Source: Nocardia neocaledoniensis | GTDB lineage: Bacteria; Actinomycetota; Actinomycetes; Mycobacteriales; Mycobacteriaceae | Assembly (NCBI RefSeq): GCF_003182135.1 | Contig: NZ_QGTL01000012.1 | Span: 124,001 to 188,000, forward strand | Reading direction: 5' to 3' | DNA length: 64,000 nt | In this document: one piece after another, positions 54,054 through 62,574 of the stretch | Numbering within the stretch: the stretch's first letter is position 1 | Layout: each line of letters begins with the position of its first letter | Position numbers and translations under genes: made by a program | Notes under the pieces: generated by a model | Seen by the model: only the letters and a program-made list of their open reading frames with translations | Told to the model about the DNA's origin: nothing | Databases searched by the model: none

Positions 54054-55252
54054 GTGAAGTAGAGAAGCTGCAGCAGCGGTGGTCGGCCGCGATGATGAAC
54101 AACTACGGCACCCCCGCGGTCGCGTTGGTGCGCGGCGCGGGCGCGGTGCTCTACGACGCCGACGGCAAGCGCTACGTCGATTTCCTCGGCGGCATCGCGG
54201 TCAACAGCCTCGGTCACGCCCATCCCGCCATCCTGGAGGCGGTCACCCAGCAGCTGGGCACGCTCGGCCACGTGTCGAACCTGTACGCCAGCGAGCCGGT
54301 GATCGAGCTGGCCGAGAAGCTGCTCGCGCACTTCGGTGACGGCGAGGGCAAGGCGTTCTTCTGCAACTCGGGCACCGAGGCCAACGAGGCGGCGTTCAAG
54401 ATCGCCCGGCTCACCGGCCGCACCAAGATCGTCGCCGCGGAGGAGGCCTTCCACGGCCGGACCATGGGCGCGCTCGCCCTCACCGGCCAGCCGGCCAAGC
54501 GGGAACCGTTCGAGCCCATGCCGCCCGGCGTGGTGCACGTGCCCTACGGTGACGCCGCCGCGCTGGAAGCCGCCGTCGACACCGACACCGCCGCGGTGTT
54601 CCTGGAGCCGATGATGGGGGAGAGCGGTGTGGTCGTCCCGCCGTTCGACTACCTGGCGCGGGCGCGCGAGATCACCTCGCGAGCGGGCGCCCTGCTGATC
54701 CTCGACGAGGTGCAGACCGGAATCGGCCGCACCGGAACGTTTTTCGCGCACCAGGCGGCGGGCATCGTGCCCGACGCGATCACCCTGGCCAAGGGGCTGG
54801 GCGGTGGCCTGCCGATCGGCGCCGTGCTGGCGCAGGGCCGGGCCGCCGAACTGCTGACCCCGGGTCTGCACGGCACCACCTTCGGCGGCAACCCCGTCTG
54901 CGCCGCCGCCGCGCTGGCGGTGCTGCGCACGATCGACACCGAAGATCTGCTCTCCCATGTGGAATGGGTCGGCAAGAAGCTCAGCGACGGCATCGCGCTG
55001 CTCGGCCACCCGGAGATCGACCACGTGCGCGGCGCCGGTCTGCTGATCGGCATCGTGCTGCGCCACGACATCTCCGCGCACGTGGACGTGCGGGCGCGGG
55101 AGGCGGGCTACCTGATCAACCCCGCCAAGCCCAACGTGATCCGGTTGGCGCCGCCCCTGGTGCTCACCGAAACCCAGGCCGACAACTTCGTCGCCGACCT
55201 GCCCGAGATCCTCGACAAGGCCGCCGCCGATGCGAAGGGAGCGACCAAGTGA
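54050..55252 (+). CDS. argD: Acetylornithine aminotransferase
   Basis: ArgD (400 residues) is a fold-type I PLP transaminase making N-acetylornithine. The PLP-phosphate region is FFCNSGTEANEAAFKIAR, ILDEVQTGIGRTG holds the Asp that contacts PLP, and the Schiff-base Lys is in ITLAKGLGGGLPIGA (about 248). It overlaps argB and argF by 4 bases. Confidence 0.96.
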   Translation: MSEVEKLQQRWSAAMMNNYGTPAVALVRGAGAVLYDADGKRYVDFLGGIAVNSLGHAHPAILEAVTQQLGTLGHVSNLYASEPVIELAEKLLAHFGDGEGKAFFCNSGTEANEAAFKIARLTGRTKIVAAEEAFHGRTMGALALTGQPAKREPFEPMPPGVVHVPYGDAAALEAAVDTDTAAVFLEPMMGESGVVVPPFDYLARAREITSRAGALLILDEVQTGIGRTGTFFAHQAAGIVPDAITLAKGLGGGLPIGAVLAQGRAAELLTPGLHGTTFGGNPVCAAAALAVLRTIDTEDLLSHVEWVGKKLSDGIALLGHPEIDHVRGAGLLIGIVLRHDISAHVDVRAREAGYLINPAKPNVIRLAPPLVLTETQADNFVADLPEILDKAAADAKGATK

Positions 55253-56181
55253 GCCTGCGCCACTTTCTGCGCGACGACGACGTGACCCAGGCCGAACAGG
55301 CCGAAATCCTCGCCATCGCCGCGGAATTGAAGCAGAACCCGTTCGCGCACCGGCCGCTGGACGGCCCGCGCGGGGTCGGGGTGATCTTCGAGAAGAACTC
55401 CACCCGCACCCGGTTCTCGTTCGAGCTCGGCATCGCCCAGCTCGGTGGGCACGCGGTCGTCGTCGACGGCCGTGACACCCAGCTGGGCCGCGAGGAGACC
55501 CTCGGCGACACCGGCAGCGTGCTGTCGCGCTACGTCGAGGCCATCGTGTGGCGGACCTTCGAGCAGTCCCGGCTCGACGAGATGTCGGCCACCGCGACGG
55601 TTCCCGTGGTGAACGCGCTGTCCAACGAGTTCCATCCGTGCCAGGTACTCGCCGATCTGCAGACGATCAGCGAACGCAAGGGCGCCCTGGCCGGGCTGAA
55701 TCTCACCTACTTCGGCGACGGCGCCAACAACATGGCGCATTCGCTGCTGCTGGGCGGGGTGACGGCGGGGATGAACGTCACCGTCGCCGCGCCCGCCGGG
55801 TTCGAGCCGCTGCCGTGGATTCTCGAGGCCGCCGCCAAGCGGGCCGCCGAGACCGGCGCCACGGTGACGGTCACCAACGACCCGGTCGCCGGTGCCACGG
55901 GCGCGGACGTGCTAGTCACCGACACCTGGACCTCCATGGGACAGGAGAACGACGGCCTGGACCGGGTCGGCCCGTTCCGTCCGTTCCAGGTCAACGGCGA
56001 ACTGCTCGCCGCCGCCGATCCGGAAGCCATTGTGATGCACTGCCTTCCGGCGCACCGCGGCGAGGAGATCACCGACGAGGTGCTCGACGGCCCGCACAGT
56101 GTGGTCTGGGACGAGGCCGAGAACCGCCTGCACGCCCAGAAGGCGCTGCTGGTGTGGCTGCTCGCGAAAGCCGCCGCGTGA
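55249..56181 (+). CDS. argF: Ornithine carbamoyltransferase
   Basis: ArgF (310 residues) makes citrulline from ornithine and carbamoyl phosphate. The carbamoyl-phosphate motif is FEKNSTRTRFSFE, HPCQVLADLQT is in the hinge, and the ornithine-binding HCLPAHRGEEITDEV has the catalytic Cys. GTG 55249 overlaps the argD stop. It is followed 34 bases later by argR. Confidence 0.96.
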   Translation: MSLRHFLRDDDVTQAEQAEILAIAAELKQNPFAHRPLDGPRGVGVIFEKNSTRTRFSFELGIAQLGGHAVVVDGRDTQLGREETLGDTGSVLSRYVEAIVWRTFEQSRLDEMSATATVPVVNALSNEFHPCQVLADLQTISERKGALAGLNLTYFGDGANNMAHSLLLGGVTAGMNVTVAAPAGFEPLPWILEAAAKRAAETGATVTVTNDPVAGATGADVLVTDTWTSMGQENDGLDRVGPFRPFQVNGELLAAADPEAIVMHCLPAHRGEEITDEVLDGPHSVVWDEAENRLHAQKALLVWLLAKAAA

Positions 56182-56215
56182 GACCGCGAACCGGGGCCGG
56201 CGCGGAGGTCCGGCG

Positions 56216-56722
56216 ATGAGCGCGGCGCCCGAGAAGGGCTCACCCGCCATCGCCCGCACCCGCGCCGGCCGCCAGTCCCGCATCGTCGAACTGCTGTCCG
56301 CGCACGCGGTCCGCAGCCAGACCGAACTCGCGGCCCTGCTCGCCGCCGAGGGCATCGAGACCACCCAGGCCACCCTCTCGCGTGACCTGGACGAACTTGG
56401 CGCGGTGAAGCTGCGCGCCGCCGACGGCGGCGCCGGTGTGTACGTGGTCCCCGAGGACGGCAGCCCCGTCCGCGGCGTCACCGGCGGCACCGGCCGCCTC
56501 TCCAAACTCCTCGGCGACCTGCTGGTCTCCACCGACGCCAGCGGCAACCTCGCGGTCCTGCGCACCCCACCCGGCGCCGCCCACTTCCTGGCCAGCGCCC
56601 TCGACCGCGCCGCCCTACCCTTCATCGTCGGCACCATCGCCGGCGACGACACCATCGCGGTCATCGCCCGCGAACCCCTCACCGGCGCCGAACTCGCCGC
56701 GAAAATCGAGGGATTGGCCTAG
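56216..56722 (+). CDS. argR: Arginine repressor
   Basis: ArgR (168 residues) has an N-terminal winged helix (RIVELLSAHAVRSQTELAALLAAEGIETTQATLSRDLDELGAVK) and a C-terminal hexamerisation/arginine domain ending GTIAGDDTIAVIAREP. It binds ARG boxes with arginine as corepressor, presumably including the site before argC. ATG 56216 follows GGAGGTCC. argG and argH, which usually follow in related genomes, are not next. Confidence 0.95.
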   Translation: MSAAPEKGSPAIARTRAGRQSRIVELLSAHAVRSQTELAALLAAEGIETTQATLSRDLDELGAVKLRAADGGAGVYVVPEDGSPVRGVTGGTGRLSKLLGDLLVSTDASGNLAVLRTPPGAAHFLASALDRAALPFIVGTIAGDDTIAVIAREPLTGAELAAKIEGLA

Positions 56723-56772
56723 CGGATCACGGTTTCGAAACCCGCCCCGTTACCCAACGATGTGCAAATAAG

Positions 56773-56799
56773 GTTAAGTAAAGATGCTGCTTACTTAAC
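56773..56799. promoter_or_regulatory. Palindrome upstream of the Fic gene
   Basis: GTTAAGTAA-N9-TTACTTAAC is a perfect 9-bp inverted repeat in an AT-rich 109-base gap. A second small palindrome, GTTTCGAAAC (56732-56741), lies upstream. The large repeat ends 21 bases before the -10 (TAAGAT, 56820-56825), so it covers the -35 region and could be an operator. It could also end the arg transcript. Confidence 0.6.
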
Positions 56800-56819
56800 G
56801 CTAATGGCTCAGCCGTAGG

Positions 56820-56825
56820 TAAGAT
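56820..56825 (+). promoter_or_regulatory. Leaderless -10 element of the Fic gene
   Basis: TAAGAT ends 6 bases before ATG 56832 with no ribosome binding site. Confidence 0.55.
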
Positions 56826-56831
56826 CGGCTG

Positions 56832-58040
56832 ATGACGAACGATCCGGCCGGGTGGCCCGCCGTTCGATATGAGCAGCACCCCTGGGTGGTGCGCGACACT
56901 TACGCGTCGCGCACTCAGCTCCGCCGGCACGCGGGGCCCTACTCCGCGGCGGTGCTGTCCGACATCGCCGAACAAACGGTGACGCTGCCGGTCGGCCTGC
57001 TGGCCGAAGCCGACGAGGCCGCGCAGGAACTGGTGCGGTTCGATGCGCACCTGTCGACCGAGCTCGGAACCGACTGCGAACTCGGACCGATGAGCTCCGT
57101 GCTGCTGCGCACCGAGAGCTCCGCGTCGTCGCAGATCGAGAACCTCACCGTAGGTGCCCGGCAACTCGCGATGGCCGAGCTCGGAGAGCACACCAACCGG
57201 AACGCGCGCATCGTCACCGCCAACGTGCGCGCTATGGAAGCGGCGCTCGAACTCGGCCGGGCAGTCGACGCCGACTCGATCCTGGCGATGCATCGTGCGC
57301 TGCTCGGTGAGTCCGATCCCGACCGGGCCGGACGGTGGCGCGACCAGCAGGTGTGGATCGGTGGTGGCAATATCGGCCCCCATCTCGCTGATTTCGTTCC
57401 CCCGCACCATGATCGGGTTCCCGCCGCCATCGCCGACCTCATCCATTTCGTGCAGCGGACAGACGTGCCCGCCCTGGTGCACATCGCGCTCGCGCACGCA
57501 CAATTCGAGACGATCCATCCCTTCACTGACGGCAACGGCAGAACCGGCCGCGCTCTCGTCCACGCGATGCTGAGCAGCCGGCAGCTGACCAATCACGTCA
57601 CTGTGCCGATCTCGGCCGGCCTGTTGGTGAACACCGGAAGCTACTTCGATGCCCTGACCCGATTCCGATCCGGCGACCCCGAACCGATCGTGCGCCAGTT
57701 CGTCGACGCCGCGTTCTACGCCATCGGCAGCGGGCGCCGACTTGTCGGCGAGCTCAGATCCGTCCGTGCCGCCTACCGGGAACAGACCACCGCGCGTGCG
57801 GATTCCACGGCCTGGAAACTGATCGATCGGCTCGTGGCGCAACCGGTGGTCAACAGCGGCTATGTCGTGGAGGCCTTCGGCATCAGTGGGGTCGCGGCAC
57901 AGCGGGCCATCGATCGACTGGTGGAATCCGGAGTGCTGCGCGAGGTTACACAGCGCGCCCGCAATCGGGTCTGGCAAGCCGACGCAATACTCACCGCCCT
58001 CGACGATTTCGCGGCGGGGATTCGCCGAGTACGCGGCTGA
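56832..58040 (+). CDS. Class II Fic-domain protein (AMP transferase), self-inhibited
   Basis: This 402-residue protein has the Fic core HPFTDGNGRTGR (about 237-248), with the catalytic His and phosphate-binding loop intact. The inhibitory motif SSQIEN (form [S/T]xxxE[G/N], about 100) lies N-terminal to it, which makes it a class II Fic held off by its own helix. The C-terminus has a winged-helix (VVEAFGISGVAAQRAIDRLVESGVLREV). Fic enzymes AMPylate target hydroxyls. No antitoxin gene is adjacent, as expected. It may be a recent insertion, since it separates argR from the expected argG. Confidence 0.88.
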   Translation: MTNDPAGWPAVRYEQHPWVVRDTYASRTQLRRHAGPYSAAVLSDIAEQTVTLPVGLLAEADEAAQELVRFDAHLSTELGTDCELGPMSSVLLRTESSASSQIENLTVGARQLAMAELGEHTNRNARIVTANVRAMEAALELGRAVDADSILAMHRALLGESDPDRAGRWRDQQVWIGGGNIGPHLADFVPPHHDRVPAAIADLIHFVQRTDVPALVHIALAHAQFETIHPFTDGNGRTGRALVHAMLSSRQLTNHVTVPISAGLLVNTGSYFDALTRFRSGDPEPIVRQFVDAAFYAIGSGRRLVGELRSVRAAYREQTTARADSTAWKLIDRLVAQPVVNSGYVVEAFGISGVAAQRAIDRLVESGVLREVTQRARNRVWQADAILTALDDFAAGIRRVRG

Positions 58041-58226
58041 GCGACGCGCACCCGGTCGGATTCAGCTCGGTGGCAACCGGTGCCAGTTCCAGTCGAACCG
58101 GACATCGAGCGGCGCGTCGACGGTGACCATACGGTAGTCGGGTATCGAGGCATCCGGCGGGCCCGCGCCGCCGGCGGCATCGCGGTGCTGACGTTCGTCG
58201 TCGCCCTCACGTTCCGTGGCCTCCGG
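58041..58226. other. Intergenic remnant between Fic and membrane-protein genes
   Basis: No full gene is present. On the minus strand, the frame of the 58227-58583 protein continues open past its stop for about 54 codons and ends in a protein-like stretch (VTVDAPLDVRFDWNWHRLPP), stop at 58062. The only start inside is ATG 58130, giving 22 residues. It may be the remains of a longer C-terminus. Confidence 0.4.
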
Positions 58227-58583
58227 TCACCGAGGTGAGCCCGGAGTGACCCGCCGCAGCGCCACACGGATCGTCCATGCGCCGGCGCCCGCTGCCAGCG
58301 CCGCGCAGGCCAGGAGGAGGGCGGCGGTGACGCCGTAGGCCGCCCAGGTGGGCAGCACCTGTTCGAGCCCGCGCACCAGTGCGGCCAAGGCGAACGCGCC
58401 GGCGATCGCCGCGGCGCCCGCGGCGACGGTGAGGGCCAGGGCCGCGGTCGCGGCCAAGCGGAGTCGACCCGCGAGGACCGAGGCGACGGCGGTGGCTCGG
58501 CGACGTGCGCGGCGCACCGGCGGCGAGCGCAGCACCGTGTGGAGTGCGGAATCCCGTTGTTTCGGCGTGGTTTGGTGAGTCAT
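58227..58583 (-). CDS. Small membrane protein at the end of the mce operon
   Basis: This is a 118-residue protein with a basic N-terminus (RRARRRATAVASVLAGRLRL) and two hydrophobic segments (LAATAALALTVAAGAAAIAGAFALAALV and YGVTAALLLACAALAAGAGAW). It starts at ATG 58583 behind AGGA, 19 bases after the Mce-associated gene. I do not recognise a family. Position suggests it belongs to the Mce complex. Confidence 0.65.
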   Translation of the reverse strand: MTHQTTPKQRDSALHTVLRSPPVRRARRRATAVASVLAGRLRLAATAALALTVAAGAAAIAGAFALAALVRGLEQVLPTWAAYGVTAALLLACAALAAGAGAWTIRVALRRVTPGSPR

Positions 58584-58602
58584 GGCGAAAGTCCTGTGTC
58601 GT

Positions 58603-59208
58603 TCAGTGGACGAGCAGTGGGGAACCGACTTCGCTGACCAGCCAGCGGTCGGCGTCCTTGCGCAGCGACAGGGTGACCGCGAGTTGACCGGGGGTGGGAG
58701 TGCCCTGGGTGCCGAGGCTGGTGATCGTCTGGTTGATGACCGCGACGGCGCGTGCGCTGGTCTCGTCGGCGGATTCGAGGGCGCAACGCACCGTGCCGAC
58801 GGTCGAAACCACCTGACCCTGGGTCAGGACGGCACGCAGATCCTTGCTGGTGGCGTCGAATTCGGTCTTCCAGTCGCCGGTGGCGCCCGCGAGGACCGCG
58901 GCGAAATAGGTGTCGAGATCCTTGGCGTCGTAGCGGGCCAGGACCGGGGCGTAGGCGCAGGCCGCCTGCTGGGCGGCGGCGCGTGCGTCCTCGCGGGCAC
59001 GGATCCTGTGGTTGTCCACGGCCGCGTAGGCGGCGACGCCGACCGCGGCCAGCGCGACCACCGCGATCGCGGTCACGGCACGACCCGAGGTGAGTCGACG
59101 GGTGATGCCCGCCTGATCGGTTCTCGCGCCGGCAACCGGCGCCGCGGCGGCCAGCGGGTCGATGTCCTCGCGTGCGGTGTCGGCCTTCGGCCCGTCGTCG
59201 GTGGTCAT
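58603..59208 (-). CDS. Mce-associated membrane protein
   Basis: This 201-residue protein has an acidic cytoplasmic N-terminus, one membrane segment (AVTAIAVVALAAVGVAAYAAV, about 45-65) and an external domain (ARYDAKDLDTYFAAVLAGATGDWKTEFDATSKDLRAVL). A late QLAVTLSLRKDADRWLVSEV is typical of Mas proteins that stabilise Mce transporters. ATG 59208 follows GAGGA; ATG 59235, overlapping the mceF stop, is possible. Confidence 0.88.
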   Translation of the reverse strand: MTTDDGPKADTAREDIDPLAAAAPVAGARTDQAGITRRLTSGRAVTAIAVVALAAVGVAAYAAVDNHRIRAREDARAAAQQAACAYAPVLARYDAKDLDTYFAAVLAGATGDWKTEFDATSKDLRAVLTQGQVVSTVGTVRCALESADETSARAVAVINQTITSLGTQGTPTPGQLAVTLSLRKDADRWLVSEVGSPLLVH

Positions 59209-59231
59209 CGGTACGTCCTCGTGTCGTGAGT

Positions 59232-60428
59232 TCATTTGGCGGGCAGGGGAACCGACAGCTCGTCGCCGGTGACGCCGGGCGGCGGACCGGAGCCGTTGTC
59301 GGGGACGGCGGGCCGCGGTGCGTTGGCCGACCCGCGGATCTGCAGTTCCGTGCGGCTGGTGACGCAGTAGTTGTAGAGCCTGGTGCGACCGTCGGAGACC
59401 TCGACCGGCGAGACCGGAACGGTGTCGTATTCGCAGGTCGGCCGCGGCCAGGCCTCGGCCAACGTGTGAAAGGCGTTGTCGTGCGCGGGCACACCGACCG
59501 CGACGACACCGGTGCGCAGCGCCGGAAACAGCGCCGCCATCGCCGGCGTGCGCAGCCGGGCCGCCCTGGTGATCGCGACGAAGTTGGTCACCAGGTTCGT
59601 CAGCGGATCAGTGGTCTCGGCGAGCACCCCGCCCAGCGCGGCGAGCCGGCCAGGGCCGAGGTCGAGCAGCTCGCGCACCTCCTGATCGGCGGCGCTGAGC
59701 TGGTCGAACAGCCTGCCGGAACCGTGCACGAGCGTGCCGAGATCGGGTTGCGCGTGACTGGTCGTCTCCGCGATGACCTGCAGATTCCGGATCAGCTCGG
59801 TGGTCTGTGGCAGCAACCCGGTGAGCCCGGCCATCGCCTGGCTGAGTCCGCTGATGACGGTGCGCAGCACCTCGGGCCCGCCGCCGAGCGCGCGATCGAG
59901 CTCGTCGACGATCACGGTGAGCCGCTGCGGATTCATCCCGGCGACCAGCGCCCCGGTGTTGGACAGGAACGAGTCGATGGTCACCGGGGTGCCCGCCTGA
60001 TCCGGTGCCACGACGGCGCCGTCGGCGAGATACGGGCCGTCGCCTGTGGTGGGCCGGAAGTCGAGATACTGCTCGCCTGCCGCCGACAGCCGGCCCACTG
60101 CCACGGGCGAGCCGACGGGAATCCGTGCGGCACTGTCGATGTCGGCGTCGGCGCGAATTCCGGCGCCGTCGATGGCGATCGCGCGCACAGACCCCACTTT
60201 CACGCCGCGGACGGTGACGGTGCTGTGCGGAAGCAGCCCACCGGAGCGGTCCAGGTGCACCCGCACCGTGTACGTCGTGCGCAACGGCCGCACCCCCACC
60301 ACGTCGACGGCGATGTACCCGGACCCGACGACGAGCAGCCCGACCATCCCGAGCAGGGCGAACGCCGTTCGATGGCCGTATCCCCACCGAGCCAGGCGGA
60401 CAACGAGTCCTGCGCCACGGTCGATCAT
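59232..60428 (-). CDS. mceF: MceF-type Mce-family protein
   Basis: This 398-residue protein has one N-terminal membrane segment (TAFALLGMVGLLVVGSGYIAVDVV) and the Mce/MlaD domain (TYTVRVHLDRSGGLLPHSTVTVRGVKVGSVRAIAID). A long helical region follows, with a proline-rich tail. It has no lipobox. MceF is the last subunit of the six-protein Mce shuttle that carries lipids (cholesterol, fatty acids) across the cell envelope. It overlaps mceE by 4 bases. Confidence 0.9.
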   Translation of the reverse strand: MIDRGAGLVVRLARWGYGHRTAFALLGMVGLLVVGSGYIAVDVVGVRPLRTTYTVRVHLDRSGGLLPHSTVTVRGVKVGSVRAIAIDGAGIRADADIDSAARIPVGSPVAVGRLSAAGEQYLDFRPTTGDGPYLADGAVVAPDQAGTPVTIDSFLSNTGALVAGMNPQRLTVIVDELDRALGGGPEVLRTVISGLSQAMAGLTGLLPQTTELIRNLQVIAETTSHAQPDLGTLVHGSGRLFDQLSAADQEVRELLDLGPGRLAALGGVLAETTDPLTNLVTNFVAITRAARLRTPAMAALFPALRTGVVAVGVPAHDNAFHTLAEAWPRPTCEYDTVPVSPVEVSDGRTRLYNYCVTSRTELQIRGSANAPRPAVPDNGSGPPPGVTGDELSVPLPAK

Positions 60429-61501
60429 CGATGGCCTCCCTGCAGCCGGCCGAGCACCCGCGCCAGCACCTGCGACAGACTGCCGATGAATGCCGTCACA
60501 TCGGTGCCGTCGGGCAGTCTGCTGCCCGAGGGATCGGTGAGCGCGCCCACGTCGAGGAACGACACCGTCGCCGCGACCGCGAGACTCGTCCCCTCGGTGC
60601 TCGCCTTCACCGCCGGGGCGAGGGCGTTGAACTGGTCGAGAGTGCCCGCGAGATCGTCGCCCATCCGGGTGAATCCCGCCATCAGGCGCTGCACGCTGTC
60701 GAACAGGCTGAGGAATTCCGGTCCCGTGGTATCGGTGAAGTCACCGAGCGCGGCCGTCACGGTGGACACCTTGGTCGTGAGATCGGTGATCGCCCTGTTG
60801 TTCTCGGCGATCACCGCGATCAGATCGGGGAAGGTGTCGGCCGCCTGACCGAGTTCGGTCTTGCGGGCGCGCAGGGTGGTGGTGAGACCGTCGAGGCCGT
60901 GCAGGACCGAATCTATCTGTCCTGTGCGCTGATTCAGCGCCGTGAGGACGGCGGTGAGTTCGGTGAGCAGGTGGGAAAGCTGGGGGCCGCGGCCACCGAC
61001 GATCGCGTTGAGCTCCGAGGTGATCCGGGCGACCTGATTCATCGCCCCACCGTCGAGCAGCATCGACATCGCCAGCATGAGCTCCTCCACCGAGGCGCCC
61101 GCGGAGGTGTGCGCCCGGTCGATGACGTCACCGTCGCCGAGCAAGGACGCGTCGGCGCGGTGCTCGGGCAGGGTGACGGCCACGTGGATGTCGCCCAGCG
61201 GCGTCGACTGCCGCAGTTCGGCGCGGGTGCCGCGCGGCAGGGCGATGTCGCGGCGGACCTCGAGCTCGACCTCGGCCACGAAGTCCGTGGTGTCGATCCC
61301 GGTCACGACGCCGATGTCGATGCCGCCGATCTTCACCCGCGCCCGCTCCGGGAGATTGAGCGCGTTGTCGAACTCCGCGCGCAGCCGATACGACGCGCCG
61401 TCCACGCCGGGCCTCGGCAGCGGCACGGTGTCGACGGTGCACGCGGCCAGACTCAGCGTGGCCAGCACCGTCGCGGCGGCGCGGGCGGGGCGGCCGGTCA
61501 T
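60425..61501 (-). CDS. mceE: MceE-type Mce lipoprotein
   Basis: This 358-residue protein has a lipoprotein signal (VLATLSLAAC, cysteine about 21). The Mce domain is SYRLRAEFDNALNLPERARVKIGGIDIGVVTGID, followed by long helices. MceE is the lipid-anchored (LprK-type) subunit in mycobacterial operons. It overlaps mceD by 4 bases (ATGA). Confidence 0.9.
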   Translation of the reverse strand: MTGRPARAAATVLATLSLAACTVDTVPLPRPGVDGASYRLRAEFDNALNLPERARVKIGGIDIGVVTGIDTTDFVAEVELEVRRDIALPRGTRAELRQSTPLGDIHVAVTLPEHRADASLLGDGDVIDRAHTSAGASVEELMLAMSMLLDGGAMNQVARITSELNAIVGGRGPQLSHLLTELTAVLTALNQRTGQIDSVLHGLDGLTTTLRARKTELGQAADTFPDLIAVIAENNRAITDLTTKVSTVTAALGDFTDTTGPEFLSLFDSVQRLMAGFTRMGDDLAGTLDQFNALAPAVKASTEGTSLAVAATVSFLDVGALTDPSGSRLPDGTDVTAFIGSLSQVLARVLGRLQGGHR

Positions 61502-62574
61502 TCGGTGAGTCCCAGCAACGCGGCGGTCAGGCCGAAATCCGGGCCGAAGTCCATCAGCTTGCCGGTGCGGCAGCCGTCGGCGCGCAGGGCGAGCCGCGCG
61601 CACAGGGTCGAGAGGATCTCGTTGTCCAGCAACGATTTGTCGGTGAGCAGATGCAGCCGCATCGCCTGATGTTCGGTGCTGACCGACCGGCTCAGGTTCT
61701 CGAACAGCAGCGGCGCCACGTCGACGATCTCGGTCAGTCCGCGCGCGTTGTCGCGCATCTGCGCGGTGATGCCGACCAGCCGGCGCACCGCGTCGGTCAG
61801 CGGGGCACGGTTCTCGGTGAGGACGGTCGAGGTGTTGGCGACGAAATCGTTGATCTGGGCGAGCGCCGCCGCCAGTCCGGGCGCCTGCTCGGCGAGCAAT
61901 GTCACCAATTCGGTGAGGCGGGCACTGAAGCCGCGCACGGTCTGATCGTTGCTCGCCACCATCGCGGTGAGTTCGTTCAATTCGACGATGGTGCTGGTGA
62001 TCTGGTCGCGATTGGCCAGCGTCACCTCGAAGGCGCCCGCCAGCGCGTCGAGGGTCTCGCGGATGCGGTCTCCGTTGCCGGCGAGCATCGGGAACAGGAC
62101 GCGGCTGGCCATCGGGCCGTCGGTGTCGTCGCCCTTCAGCGAGGCGCCGAGCTGCTCGAAATTGCGCAGGATGCGGTCGAGCTCGACGGGAGTCCTGGTG
62201 CGTGCCAGCGGGATATGGGCGCCGTCGGTCAGGGTGGGTCCTTCGCCGGTGTAGGCGGGGGTGAGCTCCACGTGCCGGTTGGTGATGAGCTGCGGGGAGA
62301 CCAGCGCGGCCATCGCCTCGGCCGGCAGCTCGGTGCCTTCCTCGACGGTCATCCGCACCTCGACGAAGGCGCCCCGCTGTTCGATCGCGTCGACCCGGCC
62401 CACCGGCACGCCGAGCACCGCGACCTCGTTGCCCACGAAAAGACCGGCGGCGCTCTCGAAATCGGCGCTGATCCGCATCGTGTCCGGCCGCAGCGACATC
62501 GGGATCGACGAGCAGCCGGACCCGGCCACTGTCAGTGCCACCAGAACAGCGGCTCGAAACCCGCCGCGCCTCAT
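61498..62574 (-). CDS. mceD: MceD-type Mce-family protein with a lipobox
   Basis: This 358-residue Mce protein has MRISADFESAAGLFVGNEVAVLGVPVGRVDAIEQ and a helical tail. Unlike the usual MceD it carries a clear lipobox (VLVALTVAGSGCSS, cysteine about 20), so this operon encodes two lipoprotein Mce subunits. ATG 62574 overlaps the mceC stop; ATG 62580 is also possible. Confidence 0.88.
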   Translation of the reverse strand: MRRGGFRAAVLVALTVAGSGCSSIPMSLRPDTMRISADFESAAGLFVGNEVAVLGVPVGRVDAIEQRGAFVEVRMTVEEGTELPAEAMAALVSPQLITNRHVELTPAYTGEGPTLTDGAHIPLARTRTPVELDRILRNFEQLGASLKGDDTDGPMASRVLFPMLAGNGDRIRETLDALAGAFEVTLANRDQITSTIVELNELTAMVASNDQTVRGFSARLTELVTLLAEQAPGLAAALAQINDFVANTSTVLTENRAPLTDAVRRLVGITAQMRDNARGLTEIVDVAPLLFENLSRSVSTEHQAMRLHLLTDKSLLDNEILSTLCARLALRADGCRTGKLMDFGPDFGLTAALLGLTE

